Assembly (NCBI GenBank): GCA_014281115.1
Contig: JACONQ010000011.1
Coordinates: 1-64,000 of the forward strand
Origin: Laburnicola sp. R22_1
Lineage: Eukaryota; Ascomycota; Dothideomycetes; Pleosporales; Didymosphaeriaceae
Reading direction: 5' to 3'
DNA: 64,000 nt
This document shows positions 1-9,989 of the stretch, piece after piece (position 1 is the stretch's first letter; each line of letters starts with the position of its first letter). The notes beneath the pieces were generated by a model. The model had not been told where the DNA came from. It was given only the letters and a program-made list of their open reading frames with translations, and searched no databases. Position numbers and translations under genes: made by a program.

Positions 1-42
1 ATTGCTAAGGTTAAAAGGATTCATTCCCACGGTAACACCAGC
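1..42. other. Residual Oxford Nanopore native-barcode adapter
   Basis: These bases are not genomic. Positions 1-6 (ATTGCT) match the tail of the Nanopore ligation adapter, 7-14 (AAGGTTAA) match the barcode 5' flank, 15-38 match the 24-nt native barcode 07 as I remember it (it begins AAGGATTCATTC and ends GGTAACAC), and 39-42 (CAGC) are the start of the 3' flank CAGCACCT. The telomere repeat starts directly afterwards at 43. The assembler therefore kept untrimmed adapter from a read that started at the chromosome end. An 82-residue Asn-Pro reading frame across this junction is an artefact. Confidence 0.93.
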
Positions 43-192
43 TAACCCTAACCCTAACCCTAACCCTAACCCTAACCCTAACCCTAACCCTAACCCTAAC
101 CCTAACCCTAACCCTAACCCTAACCCTAACCCTAACCCTAACCCTAACCCTAACCCTAACCCTAACCCTAACCCTAACCCTAACCCTAACCC
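43..192 (+). repeat. Telomere, 25 perfect TAACCC repeats
   Basis: An uninterrupted array of exactly 25 TAACCC hexamers (150 bp), with no variant unit, ends abruptly at 192. On the other strand this is TTAGGG running toward position 1, the orientation expected for a left chromosome end. The length is typical of filamentous ascomycete telomeres. Together with the adapter immediately outside it, this marks a true physical chromosome end. Confidence 0.98.
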
Positions 193-440
193 TTACTATA
201 ATATAGTAAGTTATAGTAATTTAGAATTAAACATATACGTATTTAGATAGAATTATAACTATTGCTAGAACGTAGTAAGTTATAGTAATTTAGGATTAAT
301 ATAGGGCGTAGTAAAAGAAATTATAACTAGTACTATAATATAATAAGTTATAGTAATTTAGAATTAAACGCATATATATTTAGATAGAATTATAACTATT
401 ATTAGAACGTAGTAAGTTATAGTAATTTAGAGTTAAGTAT
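193..440. repeat. Telomere-adjacent degenerate direct repeat (about 100 bp, 2 copies)
   Basis: A block of about 100 bp at roughly 197-298 recurs at roughly 334-435, with landmarks in the same order: AGTAAGTTATAGTAATTTAG, a TTTAGATAGAATTATAACTAT segment and AGAACGTAGTAAGTTATAG. The copies differ by scattered substitutions, mostly C/T and G/A. The repeat abuts the telomere and contains no open reading frame. Confidence 0.75.
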
Positions 441-499
441 TATATAATCTAGATTTATATATACTTTCTTATAATATTATATATCTATATACTTACTTA

Positions 500-640
500 A
501 GTATATTTATATATACTTATATATTAAGGTAGATTTACGTATTTCTATATATATTTATATATACTTATACATTTAGGTAGGTTTGCGTATACCTATGTAT
601 GCCTATATATACTTATATATTTAGGTAGGTTTATATATAT
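500..640. repeat. Subtelomeric 48-bp tandem repeat, about 3 copies
   Basis: Three successive units of about 48 bp share the core TATATACTTATAYATTWAGG followed by TAGRTTT. The AAGGTAGATTT / TAGGTAGGTTT landmark recurs at about 524, 572 and 621. The rest of 440-825 is AT-rich sequence with no recognisable gene. Confidence 0.7.
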
Positions 641-825
641 CTACGTATATTTATGTACGTTTAAGCAAAATTACGCTAAGCTAAAATGAAAAATTTTCCT
701 AATATATGGTTTAGCGATTTTTTAGCAAATTTTTATTACGTGGCTAGATAAGTATACTTAAAATAAGCAATATTATAAAGTAGTAAATAGGAGTAATTTG
801 GCATTTAATATTGCTACTACTAGTA

Positions 826-2676
826 ATGTGTTTATAAGCGAGCCGCGCGTATAAGTAATCTGCGCGCCCTACTAAGTCTCTTAGCCTTTTGTAGGCTGTA
901 TATTAACAACGCATTAAAATTCTATTAATATAATAGCTATCCTAAATTAAGTAGTATCTATAGAAGCTTTCTTGCACGTATATAAGTTGTGCCCAGGCTC
1001 CCTGCAGCGCGTGCAGCGCGCTAAAGCCTGCCGGCTCGCATCTAACTGCGCCTGGCTATACTGCGTTTCTCGCTCTAGTTGTTGCTTAATAGCCTTCTAA
1101 GCAATAATATCCTCTCTCTCTGCCTTTAATAGGGTGCCTCGCTTTTAGATCCGCTTTTTTTTGCGCTGTTTACGCGTTGTGGCTGCCTTATTTGCCCTCT
1201 ATAGACTAGCTATCTTATCGCGCATAAGCACTATTAAATGCGCCATTCTCTTAGCCCCTCTTATAAGCTAATTAAGCGACTAGATAACTAATATAGGAGA
1301 GGATCCTTAATGCCTTTAGATCCGCTTACAAATTAGAGTTAACTAAGCGCCTAGCTCGCGCGCGTTGCTTAGTGTTGTAGACTCCTATAGGGCCTCTAGT
1401 AGGGCTGCTAGCGACAGCGTACAAAGCTTCACATTAAGCTTTAATATTACCGCCTCTAGATTGTGTAGAACTAGCCTAGCGCCTTGAAAGCTTGCGTAGA
1501 TATTCTCCTTTATAATTAACTAGTTATAGGCGGCGCGGAAGGCTAGTAGGAACTTAAGCTTAGTGATATGGTTGATGTGGTCGCGTATTAGGCCCTCAAC
1601 CTAGCGCTCGTACGCCCGCTTTAACGGCGAGAAATAGCTAATGTTAAGCGGCTGCAGAAGGTGTAACAAATGTGGCGGTATATAGAGAGTGTAGATCTTA
1701 TTCTTCTTATAGATCTTCTAGAATTTGAGCGAGTTGTAACTCTTATGGCTGTTAAGTATTAGTAGCTAACGCGCGCCCACTCTACGCTCTACTGTATACT
1801 TAATAAAACGCCGTAGCCAGGCAACACTAAGCTCGTTTATAGTCTAGCCATTATTGCTAAGACTAATAGCCTAGTTACCTAGTATATCGTCGCTCTTATA
1901 CTAGGTAGAGAGGTGGTACTGGCTAGCGAAGATAATAAAGGGCGGGATTGCCTACCTAGTAGCGTTAATTCCGTGGATTGCCGTTACCTACTTACGATTG
2001 CCTGGCTAGATTGCTTTTGGCCAGCCACGCCTCTCTAAGCTAGTAACAACTAGCTAGGAGGATATTTTACCTATTAGAAAGCTAGTCTTGTTAAAGTTAA
2101 AGGTATCCTCGTTGCAGATACTATAGGTGGCCTTTGTACGTGCTACTAGCTTAAACTAGGCCTATATAACTGTTAGGTCCTTGCAGAGGGCTCGCTGTTA
2201 ATTATAGGGTTAATTAAATCGCGTTGTGAGGCTGTCTGTTCGCTTAATAAAGTTCCTAGGCTACTACTAGCTAACGTGGCCTGCGCTGCGCTTAGTGAGC
2301 AGCTTATTCGCTATATTTTATATAGCACCTAGAGTGGGCGCAAAGCCTCGCGAATCTAGGTTAAGTATATGCTTAATAATCACCTCCTCTTTAAGCTTAG
2401 TAAGCTTCTTTAATTTGGGCTTAGAGTCGCGTCGCGTAGTAATTCCTGCGCGTTGGCCGCGAAGTGTTGTTTTAGGGACGTAAAACGTTGCGGCAGCGCG
2501 TTTTATACTTCGTATTTAACTAGAATTAATAGCTAAAAGAGCTAGGTAGATATTTGCTTCTTTATAGCGCAATTAAGCAAATAATAGTTAAGCCATTATA
2601 GTTTATATAAGACGCGTTGTAGAAAGTTAGTAGGGCGCGCGGCTTACTTATACGCGCGGCTCGCTTGTAAATATGT
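826..2676 (-). mobile_element. Fot1/pogo-type DNA transposon, family A, heavily RIP-mutated
   Basis: The element is 1851 bp, flanked by TA target duplications at 824-825 and 2677-2678. Terminal inverted repeats of about 45 bp share the core AAGCGAGCCGCGCGTATAAG on the left, with its complement on the right; they differ mainly by C/T and G/A changes. Within the repeat the 9-mer AGCCGCGCG occurs twice, 17 bp apart. The internal gene reads on the minus strand. Length, TA duplications and DDE motifs place it in the Tc1-mariner superfamily, Fot1/pogo branch. Confidence 0.88.
1000..2500 (-). pseudogene. Fot1/pogo DDE transposase relic (family A)
   Basis: The frame can be followed only in pieces because many CAG/CAA/TGG codons have become stops. 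Three signature blocks are recognisable on the minus strand. Near 2100 is FNFNKTSF, which in relatives is Y/FNFDETGF. Near 1760 is LLILNSHKSY, normally LLILDGHESH. Near 1640 is LQPLNISYFSPLKRAY, normally LQPLDVGCFAPLKRAY. All three catalytic aspartates are now Asn, and neighbouring Glu and Gly are Lys and Ser, all G-to-A on the coding strand as RIP predicts. The product cannot be active. Boundaries are approximate. Confidence 0.82.
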
Positions 2677-2699
2677 TAGAGAGAATAGCTAACTTGCTC

Positions 2700-3885
2700 C
2701 TACTATAGGGTTGCGTAAAAGGTAATAGTTTCTAAATATAGCTAAAGAGAAGAGTACTATATATAGCTCTAGATAGTGTAAAATTTTGCTAAGTATTGCT
2801 ACTATTATAGCTCTACTAGTACTTATCTCTTATAAATATAAATAATTTTGAACTTATAACTATTAGAGGTTAAACTAAAGTATTTCTCTATAGCCCTAAT
2901 AATTATAGTACTTATATAAGAAGCCGCTAGTTATTTAACTATATAATAGCTATATTACTAAAGTATATAGAGCCTTTTCGCCTTTATATACGCTTGTAAT
3001 AATAGCGTTTTACTAATAAAACCTAGTTAAACCCACTTACTAAAGCGTAGGCTTTAAATTCTAGGGCTGCCGCGCTCTATCTTAGCTTATATCCTTTCTA
3101 TTACATTATATTTCCCTCTAATAAGCTAAGACTAGAGCTTGCTGCGGCTTAGTCTAGGAATTAGCGCCAGTTAACTTAAGAAGTATAGGGATATAGTAGG
3201 CTTAATTAGGTCTTTTGTTAGGCTAGTAGAGAGAATAATAGTGGGTGTTAGAGCTTAAGAGCATTATAATAAGTATTACTATGCGTTAGACTATATCTTA
3301 AAGCGTGTGAGATTGTTATATTAAAGTTAGTTTTAATACTAGAAGCCTATTAGCTAACTAAATAAGCACTAGGCTATTAATAGATAGCGAGATAATTTGT
3401 GTTGTATAATATAAGCTTATAAATTATAGCCGAATTCTATTTTCTATAAATGTTTCTTAGCTTAGTAATACTATAAAGAAGGCCTAGTCTTTATATAATG
3501 CGACACAAATTACCTTACTACTTATTACTATGGCTTCTTACTACTTCTAATTCTAAGTTAGATTTAAAAATAATCTAAACGCTTATATAACTTACATAGT
3601 TATATATTTTATAATAAAATACCCTACTAGTGTATAAGGTAAGATATATAGGGTTATTTTATATTAGCTAGAATTAGTAGTTTACTTCTACTAGAAGTAC
3701 TAATTAATAGGGCGACTCTATATAAAATTACGCCTTGCAGTACGCATAGGCTAATAATAACTTCCTAGTATTAGAGGGAGGTTATAAGAGTAGGATTAGG
3801 CTATTCTATAAAAACTTAGAGTAAAAAAGACTTAAGGTTAGCGTTATAGAGAGGAAAGTATATTATACTATAATATAAGACGCTA
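2700..3885 (+). repeat. Dispersed subtelomeric repeat, copy A (left part)
   Basis: This RIP-mutated sequence aligns by eye over most of its length with 13840-15070 and 38524-39265, and inverted with 33985-35000. Shared landmarks include AAGAGTACTATA, GAGCCGYTWGTT, and near the end TATATAAAATTACRCCTTG. It carries about 130 extra bases (about 3385-3520) relative to copy B. The repeat is cut at 3885 by the 3886-5758 transposon and resumes at 5759. I see no coding capacity shared by the copies, so it is probably a non-coding subtelomeric repeat or a non-autonomous element. Confidence 0.75.
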
Positions 3886-5758
3886 ATACACTTTATAAGC
3901 GAGCAACTTACCTAACTAAGCAACTTACTTTTACTAAGACCTTACTAAAATATATACTATTGTAAATAGTATAAAATTAATACAAACTATTATTAATAGT
4001 CTAAATAGGCTAATCTATTTAGAATCTACTTTTATAGGTTACTTATACATTGTTTTATTATGCCTAGGCTTATTATAGCGTCTATAGTGCTATTAAGTTG
4101 GCTTGTCTCTATTAACACGCGTCCTCTTCTTTGCCTTTTTGCTATTACTGCGCGCCGTAAAGTTCTTTAGAGTAGCTAACCACTGGCCCTCTTTAGCTAT
4201 AAGAGCTTCTTCTTACTATAATTGCTTTCTTTTGTGCGATTTACGTCGCGTAGCAGCCTTATTAGTAGCTTAAAGTTTAGCGTTACGTTTAGTTATTAAC
4301 ACTAAAGAATGCCCTATTAGCTTAGCGCCTTTAATAAGCTTTTTTACCGCCTTAGCTATATAAGTTAGAGAACTATCTATATGCCTTTAAATCCTCTACT
4401 TAACTAGCATTAATTGCGATCTAAGTTTTATACTATTTTACAAAGTTTGTAACTCTTATATACTATTATAAATAGTATATTTTAGAGGTGTACGTAGGCG
4501 GACGGTAAGCTGCAATAGTATAGCCTCTAAGTTATAGAACACTAGGCTAGCATCTTAAAAGCCTTCTTTAATATTACTTTTAGTAATTAAAGTCTTAAAA
4601 GTAGCAATAAAATAAGATAGAAACTTAATTATAGTAATGTGTGTAATATAGTTATATATTAGATTCTTAGCTTAGCATTTATATGCCTTCTTTAATAGTG
4701 TAAAATAACTTATATTAAGTGGCTACAAGAGGTGCGACAAATATAGAGGCATATAGAGAGTAATAATATTACTCTTTTTATAGTAATTCTAGAATTTAAG
4801 TAAGTTATAACTTTTATGGCTATTAATAATAAGCAAACGTGCTCTACTAGTAGTACGCCTCTTTATATTCTTATTAAAGTGCTTTAGCTATTATAGACTA
4901 AGCTTATTTATTGTCTAGCTATTCTTAGAGACTATAATAACCTAATTATAAGGTAGATTCTTCTTCTTATACTAGGCGGAGAGGTGATGCTTGCCCTTAA
5001 AGATAGTAAAGGGTGGGATCTACCACTCTATTGCGTTAATGCTATAGATAACTATTATCTACTCCCTATTGTCCTACTGCACCTACTTTGGCTATCCTTA
5101 ACACTTAGAGCCTATAACTACTACTCTAGTTAATATTATGCCTATTATAAAGCCAGACTTATTAAAATTATAGGTGTTCTTATCTAAGATACTATACTTA
5201 GCCTTTATATTCTCTATAAGTCAGAACTAGCCTTATATTACCTTAGAATTCTCCTAGAGAGCTCTCTTATAGTTGTACTTTTAATTAAACTTAACTTTAA
5301 GCTCTGGCTAGCGCTTAACAAAGTTTAGAGCCTAGTTATGGCCTATAGGATTGCGATGCTACTTAGCTAGCAAAGAATTAGCCATATCCTCTATAGTAGT
5401 AAGCTGTAGTAGGAATTCTTACGCGTCTAGGTTAAATATATACTACATAATTATCTACTCCTCTCTTATAGTAAGCTTTATTATATTAGATAGGTAGTTA
5501 CGTTAGAAGGCAATTCTAGTGCGTTATTAGCTAAGGGTCTTTTAAAAAATATTATAGATGGCAATAGCGCGTCTTTGTAAAAGTAATGCGTTTTATTTAA
5601 TAGCCTAGATTATAAGCTATATATAAGCTTTATTTAACGCTAGTAGTTTATTATATTATTTAGGCATTGCGTTATACTATTACTAGTAGTATATTTTAGT
5701 AGGGTCTTAGTAAAAGTAAGTTGCTTAGTTAGGTAAGTCGCTTACTTATAGAGTACGT
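3886..5758 (-). mobile_element. Fot1/pogo-type DNA transposon, family B, heavily RIP-mutated, inverted copy
   Basis: The element is 1873 bp, exactly the length of the copy at 7445-9317, but in the opposite orientation. TA duplications lie at 3884-3885 and 5759-5760. The inverted repeats are mutated versions of those of the second copy (for example AACTTACCTAACTAAGCAAC at the left end). The insertion interrupts the dispersed subtelomeric repeat: copy B at 13840-15070 continues through the equivalent site without an insert. Confidence 0.9.
4039..5667 (-). pseudogene. Fot1/pogo DDE transposase relic (family B, older copy)
   Basis: Extent is inferred by mirroring the gene in the sister copy. On the minus strand the blocks YNFNKSGF (near 5160), LLIINSHKSY (near 4820) and PLNISYF (near 4720) correspond to the three DDE motifs. 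In each the catalytic Asp has become Asn, and Glu and Gly have become Lys and Ser. Near 4110-4230 the reverse complement matches the Lys-rich C-terminal region of the sister copy. Many in-frame stops are present. It is dead and clearly older or more often mutated than its sister. Confidence 0.82.
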
Positions 5759-5950
5759 TATATAAATTAGGCGCAAAGGTAATAATATAAATATATTTTT
5801 TAGGTAAAATAGATTATAAATATTTAGAATTAGCTATAGCAAAGTATTTTTATAGAATTATAGCAATATTTATTATGTGTATAGGTTTTCTAGTTCCTAA
5901 AAGTTAAAGTACCTCTTATTTATCTTACTATATAGTGTGTCTCGCTACGT
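5759..5950 (+). repeat. Dispersed subtelomeric repeat, copy A (right part)
   Basis: This continues copy A after the transposon at 3886-5758. Landmarks AAGTTAAAGTACCTCTTATT and GTGTCTCGCTA match copy B at about 15005-15060. From about 5951 to 6000 I see only AT-rich sequence. Confidence 0.7.
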
Positions 5951-7444
5951 AGTAAGAAACGTTAATAAAGTAATAATTACAATTAATTTGTACTATTTAT
6001 ATTTACACAAAAGATTAATAGTGCAGCTATAAGAGTTAACTTTAAGTAGAGTAGTAAGTGTAGCTTTTAGGGACGCTGTAATAGCTATAGAGCCGCCACT
6101 ATATCTTTGGCGCTTATACTTTAATAAAGGAGGATCTAAAGTTTTGCGCTTACTCTTTTTAGTAGTTTAAGATACTTTCTTAGTGTTTTAGGCTTTAATT
6201 TAAGCAGCGCGCACGGCCTCTTTCTTAGCCTTCTCCCTCTTTCTTACTACCTTAGCTGCCTCTCTTACTACACGTCTCTCCTAAGTCTACTACTCTCTAT
6301 AGAGCTTAGTAGTAGTAGTAAGCTTTTTTCTATTAGCCTTTATAAGCTGCTTCTTATAGTCCTCTCTTTACTTTACTATCTCTTATACTTATATCTCTCT
6401 AATTTTGCGTAGAGACTAAAAGACAGCTTTTTTATAATACTTCTCTTACTACTATAAGTTAAGAGGTTTGCTATACTTATTATGCTTCTCCTTAGTAGTA
6501 AGCGCCTCTCTTAGCCCATTGTTCTTATGGTATAATAGCTCGTTTTAGACCTAAAGTTAGTAGAGAGAAAGACTTAGCTGCTTTAACTTTTTTGCGCCTT
6601 TATCCTTTATAGTAGAGCGTATAAGATAGTCTATCTAACGCTAGTCGCTCTCCTTAAGAGCTAAGGGACCTACTTTATCTTTATTCTACTTCTTAGACTC
6701 CTTCTAAGTGAAGTGTTTAAGTATAACCTCTAGGTCTATAGGCCATATACTAGTAGCTTTAAACAACTTAAGGATAGTCTCTATCTTAAAGAAGGACTTC
6801 TACACTCTCTAGAATAGTAGGAAGAAGTCTTTCTTCTTAACTAGTACTAGCCCTTAGCTCCTCTAAAGGTGAGTAGATAGCTTCTTAGAGTAGGTAGTAG
6901 AGAGAGGTTTAAATAGGACTATGTTAAGAGGTTGAAGCGTATAGGTAGAGTGAGGAGGAAACATAGCTAGGAGTATATAATAGAAGTTATAGTAGTTAAT
7001 AAAATCTTATGTTAAGTGGCTCCTATAGCTATTAAAAATAAGAAGTTACTATACTTATTACGCTTTCTACTTTGTGTAGCAATTAAAGACCTATTTAAAC
7101 TATACTAACCTAATATTATTGTTACTCTAATCTAAGGGAGATAAAGTTACAAAGACCTTATATTTCCCAGCTTTAATATTAGCTAACTAGCTCGATTGCA
7201 GTATTTCTAATAAAGCCGTATAAATAAGACCTAGTAGTAGAGCCTCCCTATTAGCAAAGATAGCTACTAAGAGAGTAATCTATTTATAAGAGCTATCTTA
7301 AAGTGCTACCTACACCTCTTTTTGCTTCTATATCTAATAACTAAATATTTATTTTAAGCGTTTTATTATACTTATTATAAAGCCCTTCTTATCTATATTA
7401 TAGGTGTGGCGCGGCTATATATTATACTACATTATCTTCTACTA

Positions 7445-9317
7445 ACGTACTCCACAACCGAGCGACTCACCCAACCGAGCGACTTACTTTTGCCAAGACC
7501 CCACCAAAATGTGCTACCATCAATAGTACAACGCGATGCCTTAACAACACAACAAACTACTAGCGTTAAACAAAGCTTGTATACAGCTTGCGATCCAGGC
7601 TATTAAACGAGACGCGTCACTTTCGCAAAGACGCGCTGCCGCCATCTATAACATCCCTTAAAAGACCCTTAGCCAACGACGCGCTGGAATCGCCTTCTGA
7701 CGCGACTGCCCACCCAACATAATAAAGCTTACTGTAAGAGAGGAGAAGGCGATTATACAGCATGTACTCGACCTAGACTTGTAAGAATTCCCGCTATGGC
7801 TTACTACTATAGAGGATATGGCTAATTCTTTGCTAGCTGAGCGGCATCGCGACCCTGTGGGCCATAACTGGGCTCTAAACTTTGTTAAGCGCCAGCTAGA
7901 GCTTAAAGTTAAGTTTAATTGAAAGTACGACTATAAGAGAGCCCTCTAGGAGGATCCTAAGGTGATACGAGGCTAGTTCCGGCTTATGGAGAACATGAAG
8001 GCTAAGTATGGTATCCTAGATAAGAACACCTACAATTTCGACAAGTCTGGCTTTATAATAGGCATAATATTAACTAGAGCAGTAGTCACAGGCTCTAAGC
8101 GTCAAGGACGGCCAAAGCAGGTGCAGCAGGGCAATAGGGAGTGGACAACAGTCATCCAAGGCATCAACGCAATAGGGTGGTGGATCCCACCCTTTATTAT
8201 CTTTGGGGGCAAGCACCACCTCTCCGCCTAGTATAAGGAGAAGGATCTACCTTATGATTGGGTTATTGCAGTCTCTAAGAATAGCTGGACGATAAATAAG
8301 CTTAGTCTGCAATAGCTAAAGCACTTTAATAAGCATATAAAGAGGCGTACTATTAGTGGAGCACGTTTGCTTATTATTAATGGCCACGAAAGTCACAACT
8401 CGCTCGAATTCCAGGATTACTGCAAAAAGAGTAATATTATTACTCTCTGTATGCCTCCACATTCGTCGCACCTCTTGCAGCCACTTGACGTGGGTTGTTT
8501 TGCGCCGTTAAAGAAGGCGTATGGGCGCCAAGCCGAGAATCTGATGCGCAACCACATCACGCACATTACTAAAATCGAGTTCCTACCTTGCTTTATTGCT
8601 GCTTTTAAGGCTTTAATTACTGAAAGTAATATTAAAGGAGGCTTTCAAAGTGCTGGCCTAGTGCCCCACAACCCAGAGGCTGTACTATCGCAGCTTAACG
8701 TCCGCCTGCGTACGCCTCCAGAATGTACTATTCGCGATAGTATATAGGAGTCGCAAACTCCGCGAAATAGTACAGAACTTAGGTTACAATCAATGCTAGT
8801 TAAGCAGAGGATTCAAAGGCATGTGGATAGTTCCCCAACTTATATAGTTAAGGCGGTGGAAAAGCTCGTCAAAGGCGCTAAGCTGATAGGGCATTCTTTA
8901 GTGTTGATAACCAAACGCAACACCGAACTTTAAGCTGCTAATAAGGCCGCCACGCGACGTAAATCGCACAAAAGAAAGCGATTGCAGCAAGAAGGAGCTC
9001 TTACAGCTGAAGAGGGCCAGCGGCTGGCTACTCTAAAGGACTTTGCGGCGCGCAGTGATGGCAAGAAGGCAAAGAAGAGGGCGCGCGTTAATGGAGGCGA
9101 GCCAACTCAACGGCGCTGTGGACGCTGCGGCGAGCCTGGGCACAATAGAATAACGTGTAAATAACCTGCAGAAGTAGATTCTGAATAGATTGGCCTATTT
9201 AGACTATTGATAATAGTTCGTATTGACTCTGTACTGTCGTGAATAGTACATGTTTTGGTGGGGTCTTGGCAAAAGTGAGTCGCTCGGTTGGGTGAGTCGC
9301 TTGGTTGTGGAGTACGT
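7445..9317 (+). mobile_element. Fot1/pogo-type DNA transposon, family B, nested copy
   Basis: The element is 1873 bp with TA duplications at 7443-7444 and 9318-9319. Inverted repeats of about 65 bp start ACGTACTCCACAACCGAGCG and are nearly perfect between the two ends. Each repeat holds two copies of CAACCGAGCGACTYAC 17 bp apart. GC content and CA/TG content are visibly higher than in the surrounding host element, so it inserted after much of the host was mutated and was then mutated more lightly. Confidence 0.95.
7536..9164 (+). pseudogene. Fot1/pogo DDE transposase, family B, stop-riddled
   Basis: All pieces lie in one frame: an ATG at 7536, fragments at 7986-8231 and 8367-8747, and a C-terminal piece 8982-9164 (about 542 codons). 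An N-terminal HTH/CenpB-like region precedes the DDE_1 core. First motif YNFDKSGF keeps its Asp but has lost the Glu. Second is LLIINGHESH with Asp changed to Asn. Third is LQPLDVGCFAPLK, intact. The C-terminus has a basic stretch and a CCHC knuckle, CGRCGEPGHNRITC. Stops (second codon onward) are of the CAA/CAG/TGG/CGA-to-stop type expected from RIP. One catalytic residue and the frame are lost, so it is inactive. Confidence 0.9.
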
Positions 9318-9900
9318 TATAGTAAGTTAAAGTATAGCTTATACTTAATAATTAAATTAGCGTTATGGTAGAGAGAGTTAATTCTAGATGTCTATTTAGA
9401 GATAAGATAGTGGCCATATTAGTTAAGAAAGTAAGTAACCTAAGCGTTGCTTATAGGCTTTTTGGCTATTAAGAATACAAAATTTTGTGTTATTTCTTTT
9501 ATAGAAGATAGCCCTCTCTTTATAAGATCTTTAATATAGCTTATAAGCTTTAACTCTTAGTGTGGGTTAAGTTTATATTAATTAGTATTCTTAGCTTTCT
9601 ATAGGCGCTAATAACCTTAGTGTCTTTAGGATAGTGTACTATATAATATATTACCCTAATAAGTAATTACCCTATATAAGAAGTGTTCTCTTAGTTCTAG
9701 CGATTTAATTGCTATAAGCGCGTTATTAATTAGTGCTATAGTAGTAGAGCTATAATACGTTAAAGTTTAGAATTTATTTAGTGTTTTAGTATTTATAAAT
9801 TATTACGTAATATAAATTACTACGCGTATAGACACAGTACTAGTATAAGTAAAGTTAGTTAAAAAATCGCTTAACTAAGTGTGCTAATTAGAATCCAGGA

Positions 9901-9970
9901 ATAGGGAAAATAGAAAGTAGAAAATAGAAAATAGAAAAATAGAAAATAGGAAATAGAAAAATAGAAACTA
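9901..9970 (+). repeat. Purine-rich AAATAG-type simple repeat
   Basis: A run of imperfect GAAAATAGAAA units occupies about 9905-9969. It lies just outside the family C transposon. There is no gene; it looks like ordinary slippage. Confidence 0.7.
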
Positions 9971-9989
9971 AAATTATTTATTACAAATA

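Larger units (their letters stand above)
6050..9800 (-). pseudogene. pogo-like transposase relic, family C (interrupted)
   Basis: Read on the minus strand, the 5' half gives SYIKDLIKRGLSSIKEITQNF and WVTYFLN, close to the HTH/CenpB region of the 53879 element (ECARRGLPPTREMVQNF-type). The 3' half gives HTYNIDKKGF (first Asp kept), LLIFNSYRSH (second Asp now Asn), TLQPLNIVLFKPLS (third Asp now Asn), ETILKLFKATSIWPIDLEV and a basic C-terminal tail with NNGLREALTTKEKHNK. Numerous stops, two lost catalytic residues and a 1.87-kb insertion make it non-functional. Confidence 0.8.
6000..9890 (-). mobile_element. Fot1/pogo-type DNA transposon, family C, RIP-mutated and split by a nested transposon
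   Basis: A second kind of pogo-like element, about 2.0 kb without its insert, lies on the minus strand: its 3' half at about 6000-7444 and its 5' half at 9318-9890. The two halves join in frame across the TA site used by the 7445-9317 insertion: the reading before the insert ends in a KYKLYFNLLY-like run, and after it continues to HTYNIDKKGF. Family C resembles the element at 53879-56018 (shared WPID block and long C-terminal tail). I could not define its terminal inverted repeats, so the outer ends are approximate. Confidence 0.8.

Noticed and set aside
2..250. 82-residue Asn-Pro repeat reading frame
   Set aside because: It is the translation of adapter plus telomere repeats, not a gene.
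2295..2483. 62-codon frame on the plus strand
   Set aside because: Antisense to the ruined transposase of the 826-2676 element.
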